Shown piece by piece: positions 1 through 9,330 of a stretch of DNA of 39,958 nucleotides; position 1 is the first letter of the stretch, and every line of letters begins with the position of its first letter. The position numbers and the translations under genes are program-made. The notes under the pieces were generated by a model. That model had not been told where the DNA came from. It saw nothing but the letters and a program-made list of their open reading frames with translations, and searched no databases. This stretch comes from Flavobacteriales bacterium (lineage in GTDB: Bacteria > Bacteroidota > Bacteroidia > Flavobacteriales_D > Sanyastnellaceae). Location of the stretch: the NCBI GenBank assembly GCA_023264155.1, contig JALQTD010000003.1, positions 1-39,958 of the forward strand, written 5' to 3'.

Positions 1-2
1 GG

Positions 3-884
3 ACCTACAACGAATTCCACTACCGCATTCACCGCCGCGCCCGTGCCAACGGGGTGCTGGTCGGCGGGGACCTCGGCCAGCCCGTCCTCTTCGAAGCCGA
101 CTACATCCGCTCCTTCCGAGGACAGGACGGGGTGCGGCCCACCGAAATCGATTCCGCCGCCGACCGCCTGCTCGCCGTGGCCGAGGCGTTCGCCGCCCGC
201 GGCATCCCCCTGCTCACCGTCCTCGCCCCCAACAAAGCGCGGTTCTGGCCCGAGGCCCTCCCCGCCGGGCCGCCACCGGCCCGTGAAGGGACTTACGAGC
301 GCTGGCGTTCGGCGCTTGCGGCTCGGGATTTGGCCTACTTCGACGCGGATTCCCTCCTGCGCAGCTGGCGCGACACCACCCCGCATCCCCTCTTCAGCCC
401 GACGGGCGTCCACTGGACCCGCTACGCCGCGATGCGCATCATCCCGCCCCTGCTCGACCGGTACGCGGCCCTTGCCCGCCGCCCCATGCCGCGCTTCGAA
501 ATCACGGCCCTCCGCACCCCCGGCGAGGCCCGGTGGAACGACGACGACATCGAACAGGGCATGAACATCTGGACCGACCTGCCCGACGGCGCCCTGACCT
601 ACGGCGACTACGCTTGGCACAACACGGCCGGAGCGCCCCGCGTGCTGGTCTCAGGCGACAGTTTCTATTGGGGACTGTTCAATTTGGGCTGCTCCAAGGA
701 AGGCTTTGGTGGCGGCTCCTTCGCCTTTTACCACCGGGCACTCTATCCTGAAAGCTATGATGCGCCCACCAGCGATGTCAACTTGACAGATGTGGAGGGC
801 ATCGTTTTGGTGTTTACAGATGCCACCTTCCGCAAGTCGCTGTATCCCTTCCTCGACGACGCGGAGACGCAGCTCAATCGGTGA
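3..884 (+). CDS. AlgX/AlgJ-like SGNH-hydrolase-type protein (C-terminal part; 5' end truncated by window)
   Basis: Open frame continues to the left edge (TYNEFHYRIHRRARANGVLVGGDLGQPVLFE...); motifs GVHWTRYAAMRI and VLVSGDSFYWG resemble alginate O-acetyltransferase-like SGNH domains. Confidence 0.6.
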   Translation, partial: TYNEFHYRIHRRARANGVLVGGDLGQPVLFEADYIRSFRGQDGVRPTEIDSAADRLLAVAEAFAARGIPLLTVLAPNKARFWPEALPAGPPPAREGTYERWRSALAARDLAYFDADSLLRSWRDTTPHPLFSPTGVHWTRYAAMRIIPPLLDRYAALARRPMPRFEITALRTPGEARWNDDDIEQGMNIWTDLPDGALTYGDYAWHNTAGAPRVLVSGDSFYWGLFNLGCSKEGFGGGSFAFYHRALYPESYDAPTSDVNLTDVEGIVLVFTDATFRKSLYPFLDDAETQLNR

Positions 885-1443
885 GTTCCATCCCCCACGA
901 CGCTACAAGCCCCGGCAGCGCAGCGCGATCCACCCGCATACCGCGCACATCGTTCTCCCGCAAATCCATTGCCCATCCGCGCATATCGGCAAAGCTCGCT
1001 CCCCGCAGCATGCACCGCTCCCAGCGCGCACCGGTGACATCCACCTGGGACATCACCAATCCGTCCGCATGCACTTCCGTAAAATCCGCCTCGCGCATGC
1101 TACCGCCTTGAAACTGTGAACGGCTCAAATCCACGCCGACCCAGCAACCGTAGTCCAGCTGCGATTCCGTCCCATGAACACTAAACAGGAATGCGTTGCA
1201 CGTGTCCCACCGCAGCCCGAGCGCTTTGCAGCGGTGCAATTCCACCTCCTGGAAGCCGGCGTCGACCACTCCACAATTCGATAAATCGCAGCCGATGAAC
1301 CGACAAGCAACAAAGCGCACCCCGCGCAAGTCCACTCCCGTGAAGTCGCAATCCTCAAAGGTGCATCCCTCGTTGCGGCGTGGCACGGGGTTGGCCGCAT
1401 CGAAGCGGACGCCTTGAAAATGTTCGTCGTCTGCGTAGGTCAT
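874..1443 (-). CDS. pentapeptide-repeat protein
   Basis: 189 aa with pentapeptide-like repeats (CTFEDCDFTGVDLRGVRFVACRFIGCDLSNC...); TACCTTTG box 4 nt upstream of ATG. Confidence 0.8.
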   Translation of the reverse strand: MTYADDEHFQGVRFDAANPVPRRNEGCTFEDCDFTGVDLRGVRFVACRFIGCDLSNCGVVDAGFQEVELHRCKALGLRWDTCNAFLFSVHGTESQLDYGCWVGVDLSRSQFQGGSMREADFTEVHADGLVMSQVDVTGARWERCMLRGASFADMRGWAMDLRENDVRGMRVDRAALPGLVASWGMELTD

Positions 1444-1447
1444 GAGC

Positions 1448-1455
1448 CAAAGGTA
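1448..1455 (-). promoter_or_regulatory. -7 box (TACCTTTG) for pentapeptide-repeat gene
   Basis: Exact TAnnTTTG, 4 nt before ATG at 1443. Confidence 0.65.
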
Positions 1456-1463
1456 CGGGGCGC

Positions 1464-1471
1464 TACTTTTG
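1464..1471 (+). promoter_or_regulatory. -7 box (TACTTTTG) for GNAT/FemAB-like gene
   Basis: Exact TAnnTTTG, 7 nt before ATG at 1479. Confidence 0.6.
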
Positions 1472-1478
1472 TGACGCG

Positions 1479-2312
1479 ATGGACTTGATCAATGTGCGCT
1501 CCTCAGCTTGGCTTGAAGGCATGGCCGCTCCTGCGGTCGATGGCCCGTTCGGGCGGCTGCAACGGGCGAGGATACAGGGAGTTTCCGCATTGGTCACCCC
1601 GTCCTGGGCGCTCGACTGTGGGGTGGAGACGACGGCTTGGACGGCGGAACTGGAAGCGGCTGTCCTCGCAGCGATGCGCGACCACCGCTCGCGGGTTGCC
1701 GTGTATGATTTGCCGGCGGGGATGCCCTTGGCAGCGGAACCGTTCAAAGGCTGGTTTGTGGAGCGCCACACCCGGATTGCGGATTTGGCAAGCTCCCTGC
1801 CCAAACACCGGTTGAAGCAAGCCCGCAAAGCGCAGCGCCTCGGCATGCGCGTCGACTTCGGCCGCAACGACGTCCCCCAAATGGTCAAATTGCACCAACT
1901 CGCTCGTGACCGAAAGTCCATTCCATCCGATGCTGCGGCCTTGACCAAGCTCTTGATGCGGCTGGCTGAAGCGCCCGGCACCCAGCAAGTTTTTGTGGTG
2001 GACGGCGCGGACCGGACTGTCGCGGGAGGCTTGTTCCTCTCCACCCGGCCGGGACAAGTCCTGTACGCCTTCGGCGGGGCGGAGCGAACTGCACATTCAG
2101 GCTTGGCCACGGTGTTGTTGCTTGTCGAGGCCATGCAGCGCGCCGCCGAAGCAGGCAAGCACCAGTTCGACTTCGGCGGATCGCAAGACCCCGGGGTCGA
2201 TCAGTTCTACCGTGAGTTCGGCGGGGAGAAGGTTTTGAAATACCGGGGCATCCTCTGTCCACCCATCCTCCGGCCTTGGCTGCGGATGCGTCGGCCCGAT
2301 TTGTTCCCATAA
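1479..2312 (+). CDS. GNAT/FemAB-like acyltransferase
   Basis: 277 aa; C-terminal GNAT-like pattern (VFVVDGADRTVAGGLFLS...LYAFGGAERTAHSGLATVLLLVEAMQRAAEAGKHQFDFGGSQDPGVDQFYREFGG). Confidence 0.65.
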   Translation: MDLINVRSSAWLEGMAAPAVDGPFGRLQRARIQGVSALVTPSWALDCGVETTAWTAELEAAVLAAMRDHRSRVAVYDLPAGMPLAAEPFKGWFVERHTRIADLASSLPKHRLKQARKAQRLGMRVDFGRNDVPQMVKLHQLARDRKSIPSDAAALTKLLMRLAEAPGTQQVFVVDGADRTVAGGLFLSTRPGQVLYAFGGAERTAHSGLATVLLLVEAMQRAAEAGKHQFDFGGSQDPGVDQFYREFGGEKVLKYRGILCPPILRPWLRMRRPDLFP

Positions 2313-2319
2313 GTCAGTT

Positions 2320-4512
2320 TCAGCGCACCAACGTCACTTCCCCGTGGTACCCAAACGGTGCGGTGGCACAGGCATGTTGTGATTCCAACACCACGTAATA
2401 CGTCCCCTCGGAAGCGCCGTCCCCTCGCCATCCGTCCAAAGCAGCATCTGTCTTCCACATGAGGTTGCCCCACCGGTTGTAAACGGAAAGGTGGTGGAAC
2501 AAAAAACTGCTGTTCGTCAATCCCAAAACCTCGTCCCCTTGCGGAGAACGGTACACGATGGCAAACCGCTCATTGCGGCCGTCGTTGTTCGGAGAAAACA
2601 CATTGGGCACCTCGTACACCACCTCGTTCAATGGCTCCGGCGCTTCGACTTCCAACGGCACTTCAAAGGTTAAATCACAACCCGCGTGGTAAAGTGAAAC
2701 TGTGCCCGTTTGTATCCCAGGCTCGTCAAACGCCAACACCACCACCTGCCCGGAATCCAACCCAACGCCCGGAAAGTCCCACCCCAATCCGTCGGAAGGG
2801 AGTCCAAGGTAGGTCACCTGTACCCGACTCAGCGAATCGCAAGACGTGATGGGCCGCACATCAAATGCCGGCTCAAACGGGTCCAACGGATACACGCTGA
2901 AGGACTGCCAGGCCGTGTCCGCGCAGGCCGTCCCTCCCGCGGCCACCACCGAAATGGTGTAGGGACCGTAATCAGCATACGTGTGCACGGGACTTGTGGC
3001 CGTCGCCGAAGTGCCATCCCCGAACCACCACTCGAACGGCCCCGACTCCGGCTCGAGGTTCACGAATTCAACCGACAGGCCTCGACAAGGTGGCGTAATC
3101 ACTTCAAAATCGGCCACGGGCAAGGGATCCAAATCCAACGAAACCGCATCCGACTCCACGCACCCGAACGACGTCGAAACCAAATTCAAGGTGCTCATTC
3201 CGCCTGGCGGCAGCCACACGCCCTCCGGGGTTTGATCCACAGCACCGCTCGGAACCGCATCCGACCCAAACTGCCACGTGTACGAACTCGTCTCCGGCAG
3301 GTTCGCGGGTGCGGATAGCGGCACCCACCAACCACCGTCCATGCAAATCGCCTCCCCCGCCTCCACTTCGACCGACCAAGGTTCTACGGCCTGCACTTCG
3401 AAGGAAGTTTCCCCAGAGCAGTCCCCGTTCGTGTAGGCGAGATTCACTTCGTAGATGCCCGGTTCCGGGAATGTCACGACAGGTTCAGCTTCTGCACTGG
3501 TGTTCCCGGGGCCGTCAAAGCCGAAGTCCCACGCGTAGGTTGCGGCTGGGTTGCTGGTTTGGTCGAACGCAACTTCCAACCCATTGCACGGAGTGAGTTC
3601 TGCAAAGAAGGGCGCCGACAAAGCGCAATTGACCACGTCGAGCGTGAAATCGCGGAGGATGCTGTTGATCAGGATGCCATCCCGCCATTCCTCCACGCAC
3701 ACCCCCATGGCATATTTGCCCAGCCCCAAGGGCGTACCGGTCAAGAGCCCCGTTTGCTCATCGATGGCAATGCCGCTCGCACTGGCCACTGGAGCACCCG
3801 CGTTGTAACCCGCCTCCCAGGTCACCTCGGTGAAGGGCGGACCGAGCGGTGGAACGGGAATGGGGGCCAACGGCATGCCGCCAAGGTAGATGGTGCACAC
3901 GTGGTAGGCGAGCGAATCGCCGTCCGGATCCGTGGCTGCGTTGTTCAACTCGAAGGGCAGGTTGTTGCAAACAAAGGCTTGCGGCAACTCCTCGAACACG
4001 GGGCTGGAATTGGGCGAATTGATCAGCGCTGTGCCCGGGATTTCCGTGCGGAGGGTGAACCCTTGATCTTCTGGAATCACCAAATTGACCAAGGCCGGAG
4101 AGCGGCAGCAACGTTGGTAGGTCACGGTGTACGAACCCGCAACCGGTTCCAAGGCGACATTGAACACGTATTCGCCGCGTTCGATGCACAGGTCATCGGG
4201 CAGCTCTGCGCAGGCATTGGGGTCTTCGGGAACGATGTTTTGGATCAAACTCGGGTCCAACGGACTCGACAACGTAGCCACCCAATCCCCATCGAGGTAG
4301 ACCCCCAGCGACGCCGACAAGTCGAAATCCGTGCCGTTCACATTGGCCGAGGAGCAATCGCGGTAAATGGCTAGGCGCACTTCGTATTCGGCGAGGCCAG
4401 CGGCGTTCATGCCGACGAACGTGTACGTCATTTCTCCTCCCATCAAGTGGGTGGCGCGCGCAGCAAAAGTCACCGCAACGGCAACGCAAAACAGAGCGAT
4501 TTGGCGCAACAT
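2320..4512 (-). CDS. secreted PKD-domain protein with gliding-motility-associated (T9SS type B) C-terminal domain
   Basis: Signal peptide MLRQIALFCVAVAVTFAARA from ATG at 4512; PKD-like WWFGDGTSATATSPVHTYADYGPYTISV; C-terminus NVFSPNNDGRNERF...SVYNRWGNLMWKT...DGWRGDG...GTYYVVL. Confidence 0.9.
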   Translation of the reverse strand: MLRQIALFCVAVAVTFAARATHLMGGEMTYTFVGMNAAGLAEYEVRLAIYRDCSSANVNGTDFDLSASLGVYLDGDWVATLSSPLDPSLIQNIVPEDPNACAELPDDLCIERGEYVFNVALEPVAGSYTVTYQRCCRSPALVNLVIPEDQGFTLRTEIPGTALINSPNSSPVFEELPQAFVCNNLPFELNNAATDPDGDSLAYHVCTIYLGGMPLAPIPVPPLGPPFTEVTWEAGYNAGAPVASASGIAIDEQTGLLTGTPLGLGKYAMGVCVEEWRDGILINSILRDFTLDVVNCALSAPFFAELTPCNGLEVAFDQTSNPAATYAWDFGFDGPGNTSAEAEPVVTFPEPGIYEVNLAYTNGDCSGETSFEVQAVEPWSVEVEAGEAICMDGGWWVPLSAPANLPETSSYTWQFGSDAVPSGAVDQTPEGVWLPPGGMSTLNLVSTSFGCVESDAVSLDLDPLPVADFEVITPPCRGLSVEFVNLEPESGPFEWWFGDGTSATATSPVHTYADYGPYTISVVAAGGTACADTAWQSFSVYPLDPFEPAFDVRPITSCDSLSRVQVTYLGLPSDGLGWDFPGVGLDSGQVVVLAFDEPGIQTGTVSLYHAGCDLTFEVPLEVEAPEPLNEVVYEVPNVFSPNNDGRNERFAIVYRSPQGDEVLGLTNSSFLFHHLSVYNRWGNLMWKTDAALDGWRGDGASEGTYYVVLESQHACATAPFGYHGEVTLVR

Positions 4513-4537
4513 TGTGAGCAATTTAGGGTGCAACCGG

Positions 4538-4545
4538 TACTTTTG
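4538..4545 (+). promoter_or_regulatory. -7 box (TACTTTTG) for GWxTD gene
   Basis: Exact TAnnTTTG, 4 nt (TGAC) before ATG at 4550. Confidence 0.65.
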
Positions 4546-4549
4546 TGAC

Positions 4550-5995
4550 ATGCTTGGAAAGAAATTCACCAGCGCGGTGCTTGGCTTTGTGGCCGGAGCG
4601 ATTTGGGGCCTCGCCCAAGCCCAGCACATCCAACTCGATGTCCTGACCTTCCAAACCCCTTCCGAACCGTACGTTGAAGTGCAACTTGAGCTGCCGGCGG
4701 CCTTGCTCGGTTTGGAACAGGTGGAAGGCGGCTTGCGCATTGCGGGGGAGGTCACCTGCATCCTGGAGCAAGCCGGGGAAGTCGTGTCGTTCAGCAAGCG
4801 GAACCTCGCTGGCCCGACCATGCCCGACAGCGCAGCGGCGCGCGCGGGCAGCCATTACCACGTCGACCGGCTGGTGGCCCGTCCCGGCGTCGGCCGCGTA
4901 ACCGTTGAGATCCGCGCGGAATCGGGGGGCGCAGCGGCCACGGCCGAGGTGGACGTCCGGTTGCTGGACTTGGATGTGCCGCATTTTTCATCGCCCATGC
5001 TCGTGGAAGCGTACGCGCCGGCGGCGGAGGATTCGCCGTACGCCCATTCCGGCGTGGACTTGTTGCCCGTGGTGGGCGCGCGCGTGGGGTTCGAGGCCGC
5101 TGAGATGCGTTATTACATGGAGCTTTATGGCGTTGATCACGTGCCCGACAGCTTGATCTACATCGCGAATTGGCTCGAGGATGCGGAGGGCGTCGAGTTG
5201 GCGGGCAGCCGGGTGTATCAGCGCGTGGTGAAAGGCCAAATCCTGCCCGTCTTCGCCACGCGCCCCTGGGGGCCCGACGCCAGTCCGGCCCGGGCCATCG
5301 TGTGGGAAGCCGTGTCGAAGACCGGCGGCGTCCTGTGCCGGGAAGCCCTCCCGATCGCCGTCGAATCGGCGGGCGGGGGGGGCGATGAACTGCTGGCGTT
5401 TGCGGCGGCTTGGACGGACCGCGAGGCGTTGCTGCGCCACTTGCAGGACCACCATCCGCGGGGCAATCCGAGCCAGCAGCGGTTGATTCGGGATGTGTTG
5501 CCGGAGGCGGATTTGGCCCAAATGCAAAGCTTCCTCGACCGCTTCTGGCGCCTCCAAAGCCCCCACGACCCCGCCGGCGCCTACGCCCAATACGTCCAGG
5601 ACATCGCCTACGTCGATGAACGGTGGGGCGCATGCTACAAGGGCCACGGGGCGGACAGCGACATGGGGTACGTCTACCTGCGTTATGGTGCGCCCAACAC
5701 GGTGGTGCAACGGCACAACGAGACTGAGTACTACCCGTACGAGATTTGGCATTACCTCCGCGCGGGCAATTTCAGCGACAAACGGTTCCTCTTCTTCAGC
5801 CCCCACATGGTCGCCGAATGCTTCACCCTGCTGCACAGCGACATGCTCGGCGAAGTGTCCAACCAAGACTGGCTCACGATTTTACGTAACCGAGAGAACA
5901 CGTTGCGCGTAACGGAATCACAACAAAACCGGTCCAACCCGCGCGACAACTACACGCGGGAAGAGCCGGAAGACCTGTTTTTCAACCCGCGCTGA
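4550..5995 (+). CDS. GWxTD domain-containing protein
   Basis: Signal peptide from MLGKKFTSAVLGFVAGAIWGLAQAQ; C-terminal DERWGACYKGHGADSDMGYVYLRYGAPNTV...YPYEIWHY typical of Bacteroidota GWxTD proteins. TACTTTTG box 4 nt before the ATG favours this start over the longer ORF. Confidence 0.8.
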   Translation: MLGKKFTSAVLGFVAGAIWGLAQAQHIQLDVLTFQTPSEPYVEVQLELPAALLGLEQVEGGLRIAGEVTCILEQAGEVVSFSKRNLAGPTMPDSAAARAGSHYHVDRLVARPGVGRVTVEIRAESGGAAATAEVDVRLLDLDVPHFSSPMLVEAYAPAAEDSPYAHSGVDLLPVVGARVGFEAAEMRYYMELYGVDHVPDSLIYIANWLEDAEGVELAGSRVYQRVVKGQILPVFATRPWGPDASPARAIVWEAVSKTGGVLCREALPIAVESAGGGGDELLAFAAAWTDREALLRHLQDHHPRGNPSQQRLIRDVLPEADLAQMQSFLDRFWRLQSPHDPAGAYAQYVQDIAYVDERWGACYKGHGADSDMGYVYLRYGAPNTVVQRHNETEYYPYEIWHYLRAGNFSDKRFLFFSPHMVAECFTLLHSDMLGEVSNQDWLTILRNRENTLRVTESQQNRSNPRDNYTREEPEDLFFNPR

Positions 5996-7084
5996 GTGAC
6001 GAATTTGCCCCCCACCCCGACCGTAGCAGTCGCCATCCTCAACTGGAATGGCGTCCACCACTTGGAAACCTACCTGCCGTCGGTGGTGGCCCACAGCCCG
6101 GAGGCGGAGGTGGTGGTGATCGATAACGGGAGCACCGACCAATCGGTGGCCTGGCTCGAGGCGAATTACCCGACGGTGCGCGTGGTGCAGCTGGAGGAAA
6201 ACCTCGGGTTTGCGGGGGGCTACAACGCTGGGCTGGCCCAAATCGAAGCCGACATTTACGTGCTCCTCAATTCCGATGTGCGGGTGACGCCCGGCTGGAT
6301 TCCGCCGGTTTTGAGCATGATGGCTTCCGGCTACGCCGCTTGTGCGCCGAAGCTCCGCAACGATTCTGACCCGGACTTGCTCGAATACGCGGGCGCTGCG
6401 GGCGGGTACATGGACCGCGACGGGTTCATGTTCTGTGCGGGCCGGATTTTCGAGGTCTTCGAGACCGATGCCGGGCAATACGATACGGACCGGGAGGTGT
6501 TCTGGGCGTCTGGCGCCGCCTTGTTTGTGCGCGCGGACGCGTGGCACGCCGTGGGCGGTTTGGACGTCGACTTCTTCGCCCACATGGAGGAAATCGATTT
6601 GTGCTGGCGGCTGAAAAACCGCGGCCACCGAGTGGGCGCCTGCGGCCACAGCACGGTCTTCCACCTTGGCGGAGGCACGCTGCAAAAGCTGAACCCCTTC
6701 AAGACCTACCTCAATTTCCGGAACAACCTGTTCCTCCTTTTCAAGAACCACCACCGGGCATGGTGGCCGGGCTTGCTGTTGCGGCGCATGCTCCTCGATG
6801 GCATCGCCGCTTTGAAGTTCCTCACCGAGGGCAATGCGGACCTCTTTCGCGCCGTTTTCCGGGCGCACATGGCGTTTTACCGGGCCTTTTTCCCCACTTG
6901 GGCCAAACGGCGATCCGAACAACGCGCCATTTCTGCAGGCCTCCACGCCGGCCCCCTCCAGCCCCACAATTACGCCGGTTGGTACCGCCGCAGCATCCTG
7001 TGGGACTACTTCGCCAAGCGGCGCGTCACGTTCGACGAATTGCGCCAAGGGGCCATGCAGCCCCCCACTGCGCCGCGCTCATAA
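5996..7084 (+). CDS. glycosyltransferase family 2 (rhamnosyltransferase-like)
   Basis: VAILNWNGVHHLETYLPSVV...VVVIDNGSTDQSVAWLE...LGFAGGYNAGL...VLLNSDVRVTPGW; GTG start abuts the upstream TGA. Confidence 0.9.
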   Translation: MTNLPPTPTVAVAILNWNGVHHLETYLPSVVAHSPEAEVVVIDNGSTDQSVAWLEANYPTVRVVQLEENLGFAGGYNAGLAQIEADIYVLLNSDVRVTPGWIPPVLSMMASGYAACAPKLRNDSDPDLLEYAGAAGGYMDRDGFMFCAGRIFEVFETDAGQYDTDREVFWASGAALFVRADAWHAVGGLDVDFFAHMEEIDLCWRLKNRGHRVGACGHSTVFHLGGGTLQKLNPFKTYLNFRNNLFLLFKNHHRAWWPGLLLRRMLLDGIAALKFLTEGNADLFRAVFRAHMAFYRAFFPTWAKRRSEQRAISAGLHAGPLQPHNYAGWYRRSILWDYFAKRRVTFDELRQGAMQPPTAPRS

Positions 7085-7147
7085 ACCTGAGCCCTCCGGC
7101 CACAAAGTTCGTGCTTGCCGGAGGGCGCGCCGCCCCACCTTCGCGCC

Positions 7148-8935
7148 ATGGCAGCTCCCCCATGGCCCCGCTCCCTTCGCAGTCCGCTTTGGATTCCGTT
7201 ATCGGCCTTGCTCACCGGCATGGCCATCGGATGGCACTGCCCCGCCTTTTGGTCGGTCGGGGCGGCGCTGGTCGGGGCGGTGGTGTGGCGGTGGCTGCCA
7301 TTAGGGGCCATTTGGTTCGGGACCTTGGCAGGTGGAGCCGCCTTGATGCAATCAGCAGCGGCCCTTGGACGCGACCCCGGCTGGGCCGGTACCGGTTGGT
7401 TTACCTGCGCATGGAACGAGCGGCCTGTGGTCGGACGCTTCGGATGGCACGTTGAGGCCGTTTGCAGCGGGAACGGGCGGCTCCGGCGGGTGCGCATGGA
7501 GGGGCGAGGCCATCCGCCTGCATGCGTGGGCACAGCTGTCGTCTGGGGACGCTGGCGGCCTTGGCAGCGCAGTGCGGACTTCGACGAAGTGGCGATTTAC
7601 GGGAGGAAGGGGCTCGCTGGGCGGTTGGAAACGGAGGGGACCTTCACTTGGTTGGACGCCCACGAACCAACCACCCGCCCGTTGGATGCCCATTTGCAGG
7701 CTTTGCGCGAGCAACTGAGCAACCGGTTGAATGCGCACTTGAGCCCACGCGCGCGGGCATTCTTGTGGGGCATCTCCACCGGCGACAAGTCCAAACTAGC
7801 CCCTCAACAACGGAACGCTTTTTCCCAAGTTGGCCTCGCCCATGTGCTCGCGGTCAGCGGCTATCACGTCGGACTCATCGGCTTCCTGCCGCTCTTGCTG
7901 GCCCGTTCGAAGCGGCAATGGCTCCGTTGGTTGGCCCTGCTCGGAATTCCGATACTCGGAGGTTACGTTCATTTTTGCGGGGACTCTGATAGTGCGTTGC
8001 GCGCGTGGGGCATGGCCAGTTTGATCTTGCTTGGAGCGGCTGTTCGCCGACCTGTTCCCCTGGCCCATTCGTGGTGCATGATGGGCTGGGTGCTTGCCGT
8101 CTTCAATCCGCTGGCGGTGGTGCAACTCGGGACGCAGTTGAGCTTCCTCGCCGTTTTGGGCATTGCGCTGGGGTTAGCAGCATTGGGCCAAATTTCATCC
8201 TCCCGTTGGGGGCCCGCCCTCACCGTGCCGCTGGCGGCCCAATCGGCTACGGCCCCGATTGCGGTGCCGACCTTCGGCCAATTCCCCACCGCCTTCCTGC
8301 CGGTCAACCTAGTGGCCGGCCCGTGGGTGACCACCATCGGTTTCAGCGTGCTCGCTTGGCTCTTGTGGCCGGCGTCTTGGCCCGGGTTCAGCGGCCTCAC
8401 GTGGTGGCTCGACACCGTGACGAGCGGCTTCATGCAATCCGTGGAAACCGTGGCCGAATGGGATGGGATGTCCCTGCCCGTGCCCAAGTCGGACGGCTTG
8501 CGCTGGTGGGCGGTCGGAGGCGGGGTCATGGCGTTGGCCTTGTCCATCATCCGACCACATCAACCGGCCTACCGATGGGGAGCGGTGCTCCTGATGATGA
8601 GTTGGCCGTGGTGGCCTTTGCCCTCACCTCCCTCCCGGGACTGGGAACTGCCGCGGGGGCGATACGCACAGCTCGTGTTCGGCGAGCAGGTGGTGCACAC
8701 GGATTCCCTTTCCCGTGGCCCCCATCGCAGGCCGTTCCTCTGCCGCGGGGATTCGGCGGGCTTGGTGGCGCAGCAGCATGCCGGCGACTCCTTGCTTCTT
8801 TGGGGCGTGAACCGCCAGGGGAATTGGTGCTTCCGCGTCCACGAGCGCAAGGGAATGGGCCGCCTTGAAATCAACGGGCATTCCTGGGTTTGGGAACGGT
8901 GGCATGCGGGGGAGCGTGGCCGCTGGCCGCCATAA
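7148..8935 (+). CDS. comEC: ComEC/Rec2-family competence protein
   Basis: Hydrophobic protein with HVLAVSGYHVGLIGFLPLLL and GTQLSFLAVLGI motifs; ATG at 7148 chosen over the TTG at 7115. Confidence 0.9.
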   Translation: MAAPPWPRSLRSPLWIPLSALLTGMAIGWHCPAFWSVGAALVGAVVWRWLPLGAIWFGTLAGGAALMQSAAALGRDPGWAGTGWFTCAWNERPVVGRFGWHVEAVCSGNGRLRRVRMEGRGHPPACVGTAVVWGRWRPWQRSADFDEVAIYGRKGLAGRLETEGTFTWLDAHEPTTRPLDAHLQALREQLSNRLNAHLSPRARAFLWGISTGDKSKLAPQQRNAFSQVGLAHVLAVSGYHVGLIGFLPLLLARSKRQWLRWLALLGIPILGGYVHFCGDSDSALRAWGMASLILLGAAVRRPVPLAHSWCMMGWVLAVFNPLAVVQLGTQLSFLAVLGIALGLAALGQISSSRWGPALTVPLAAQSATAPIAVPTFGQFPTAFLPVNLVAGPWVTTIGFSVLAWLLWPASWPGFSGLTWWLDTVTSGFMQSVETVAEWDGMSLPVPKSDGLRWWAVGGGVMALALSIIRPHQPAYRWGAVLLMMSWPWWPLPSPPSRDWELPRGRYAQLVFGEQVVHTDSLSRGPHRRPFLCRGDSAGLVAQQHAGDSLLLWGVNRQGNWCFRVHERKGMGRLEINGHSWVWERWHAGERGRWPP

Positions 8936-8937
8936 AA

Positions 8938-8962
8938 AAAGGGGGACGCGAAGTCCCCCTTT
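8938..8962. terminator. bidirectional intrinsic terminator between convergent genes
   Basis: AAAGGGGGAC-GCGAA-GTCCCCCTTT perfect 10-bp stem with A-tract/T-tract flanks. Confidence 0.9.
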
Positions 8963-8980
8963 CCAATGCGTTAAAGCGCC

Positions 8981-9235
8981 TCAATTCAAATGAAGCAGCT
9001 GTTTCATGACCTGGTCAACGTATCCTTCCCATTCGGGAACATCCGCGATGGGCAGAATGGCGTTAACCCGGTTGTTTCTGCGGGAGTAGATGGCCTCGAC
9101 GTAGAAGCCTTCGAGTTCGAATATGCACAGGATGTATCGGTTCTCAACAATGCGTTGAGCGAGACAAATCCCGTGATCCCACATGTAGTTCGTTTTTTCG
9201 TCGAGTGGAAGGCGGTTGAACGATTGCAAATCCAT
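8981..9235 (-). CDS. small conserved-looking hypothetical protein (84 aa)
   Basis: MDLQSFNRLPLDEKTNYMWDHGICLAQRIVENRYILCIFELEGFYVEAIYSRRNNRVNAIL...; placed between terminator and HMG-CoA lyase. Confidence 0.7.
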   Translation of the reverse strand: MDLQSFNRLPLDEKTNYMWDHGICLAQRIVENRYILCIFELEGFYVEAIYSRRNNRVNAILPIADVPEWEGYVDQVMKQLLHLN

Positions 9236-9318
9236 GGGGTGAGGAGTTCGTAGTGAGTTGTGGTGTGGCTTACGCAAAGCCGGCCTGTCAGGTTGCGTTC
9301 CGCTGCACTTTCCTCCCC

Positions 9319-9326
9319 TACCTTTA
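9319..9326 (+). promoter_or_regulatory. -7 box (TACCTTTA) for HMG-CoA lyase
   Basis: TAnnTTTG with one mismatch, 4 nt before ATG at 9331. Confidence 0.5.
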
Positions 9327-9330
9327 TTCC

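Noticed and set aside
2320-4512. Possible phage or adhesin locus
   Set aside because: The PKD/gliding-motility C-terminal architecture is a standard T9SS-exported Bacteroidota protein with no mobile-element neighbours.
5918-7048. 376-aa ORF antisense to the glycosyltransferase
   Set aside because: High-GC codon shadow of the clear GT2 gene on the + strand; its composition (repeated V/A/R/H runs) fits no domain.
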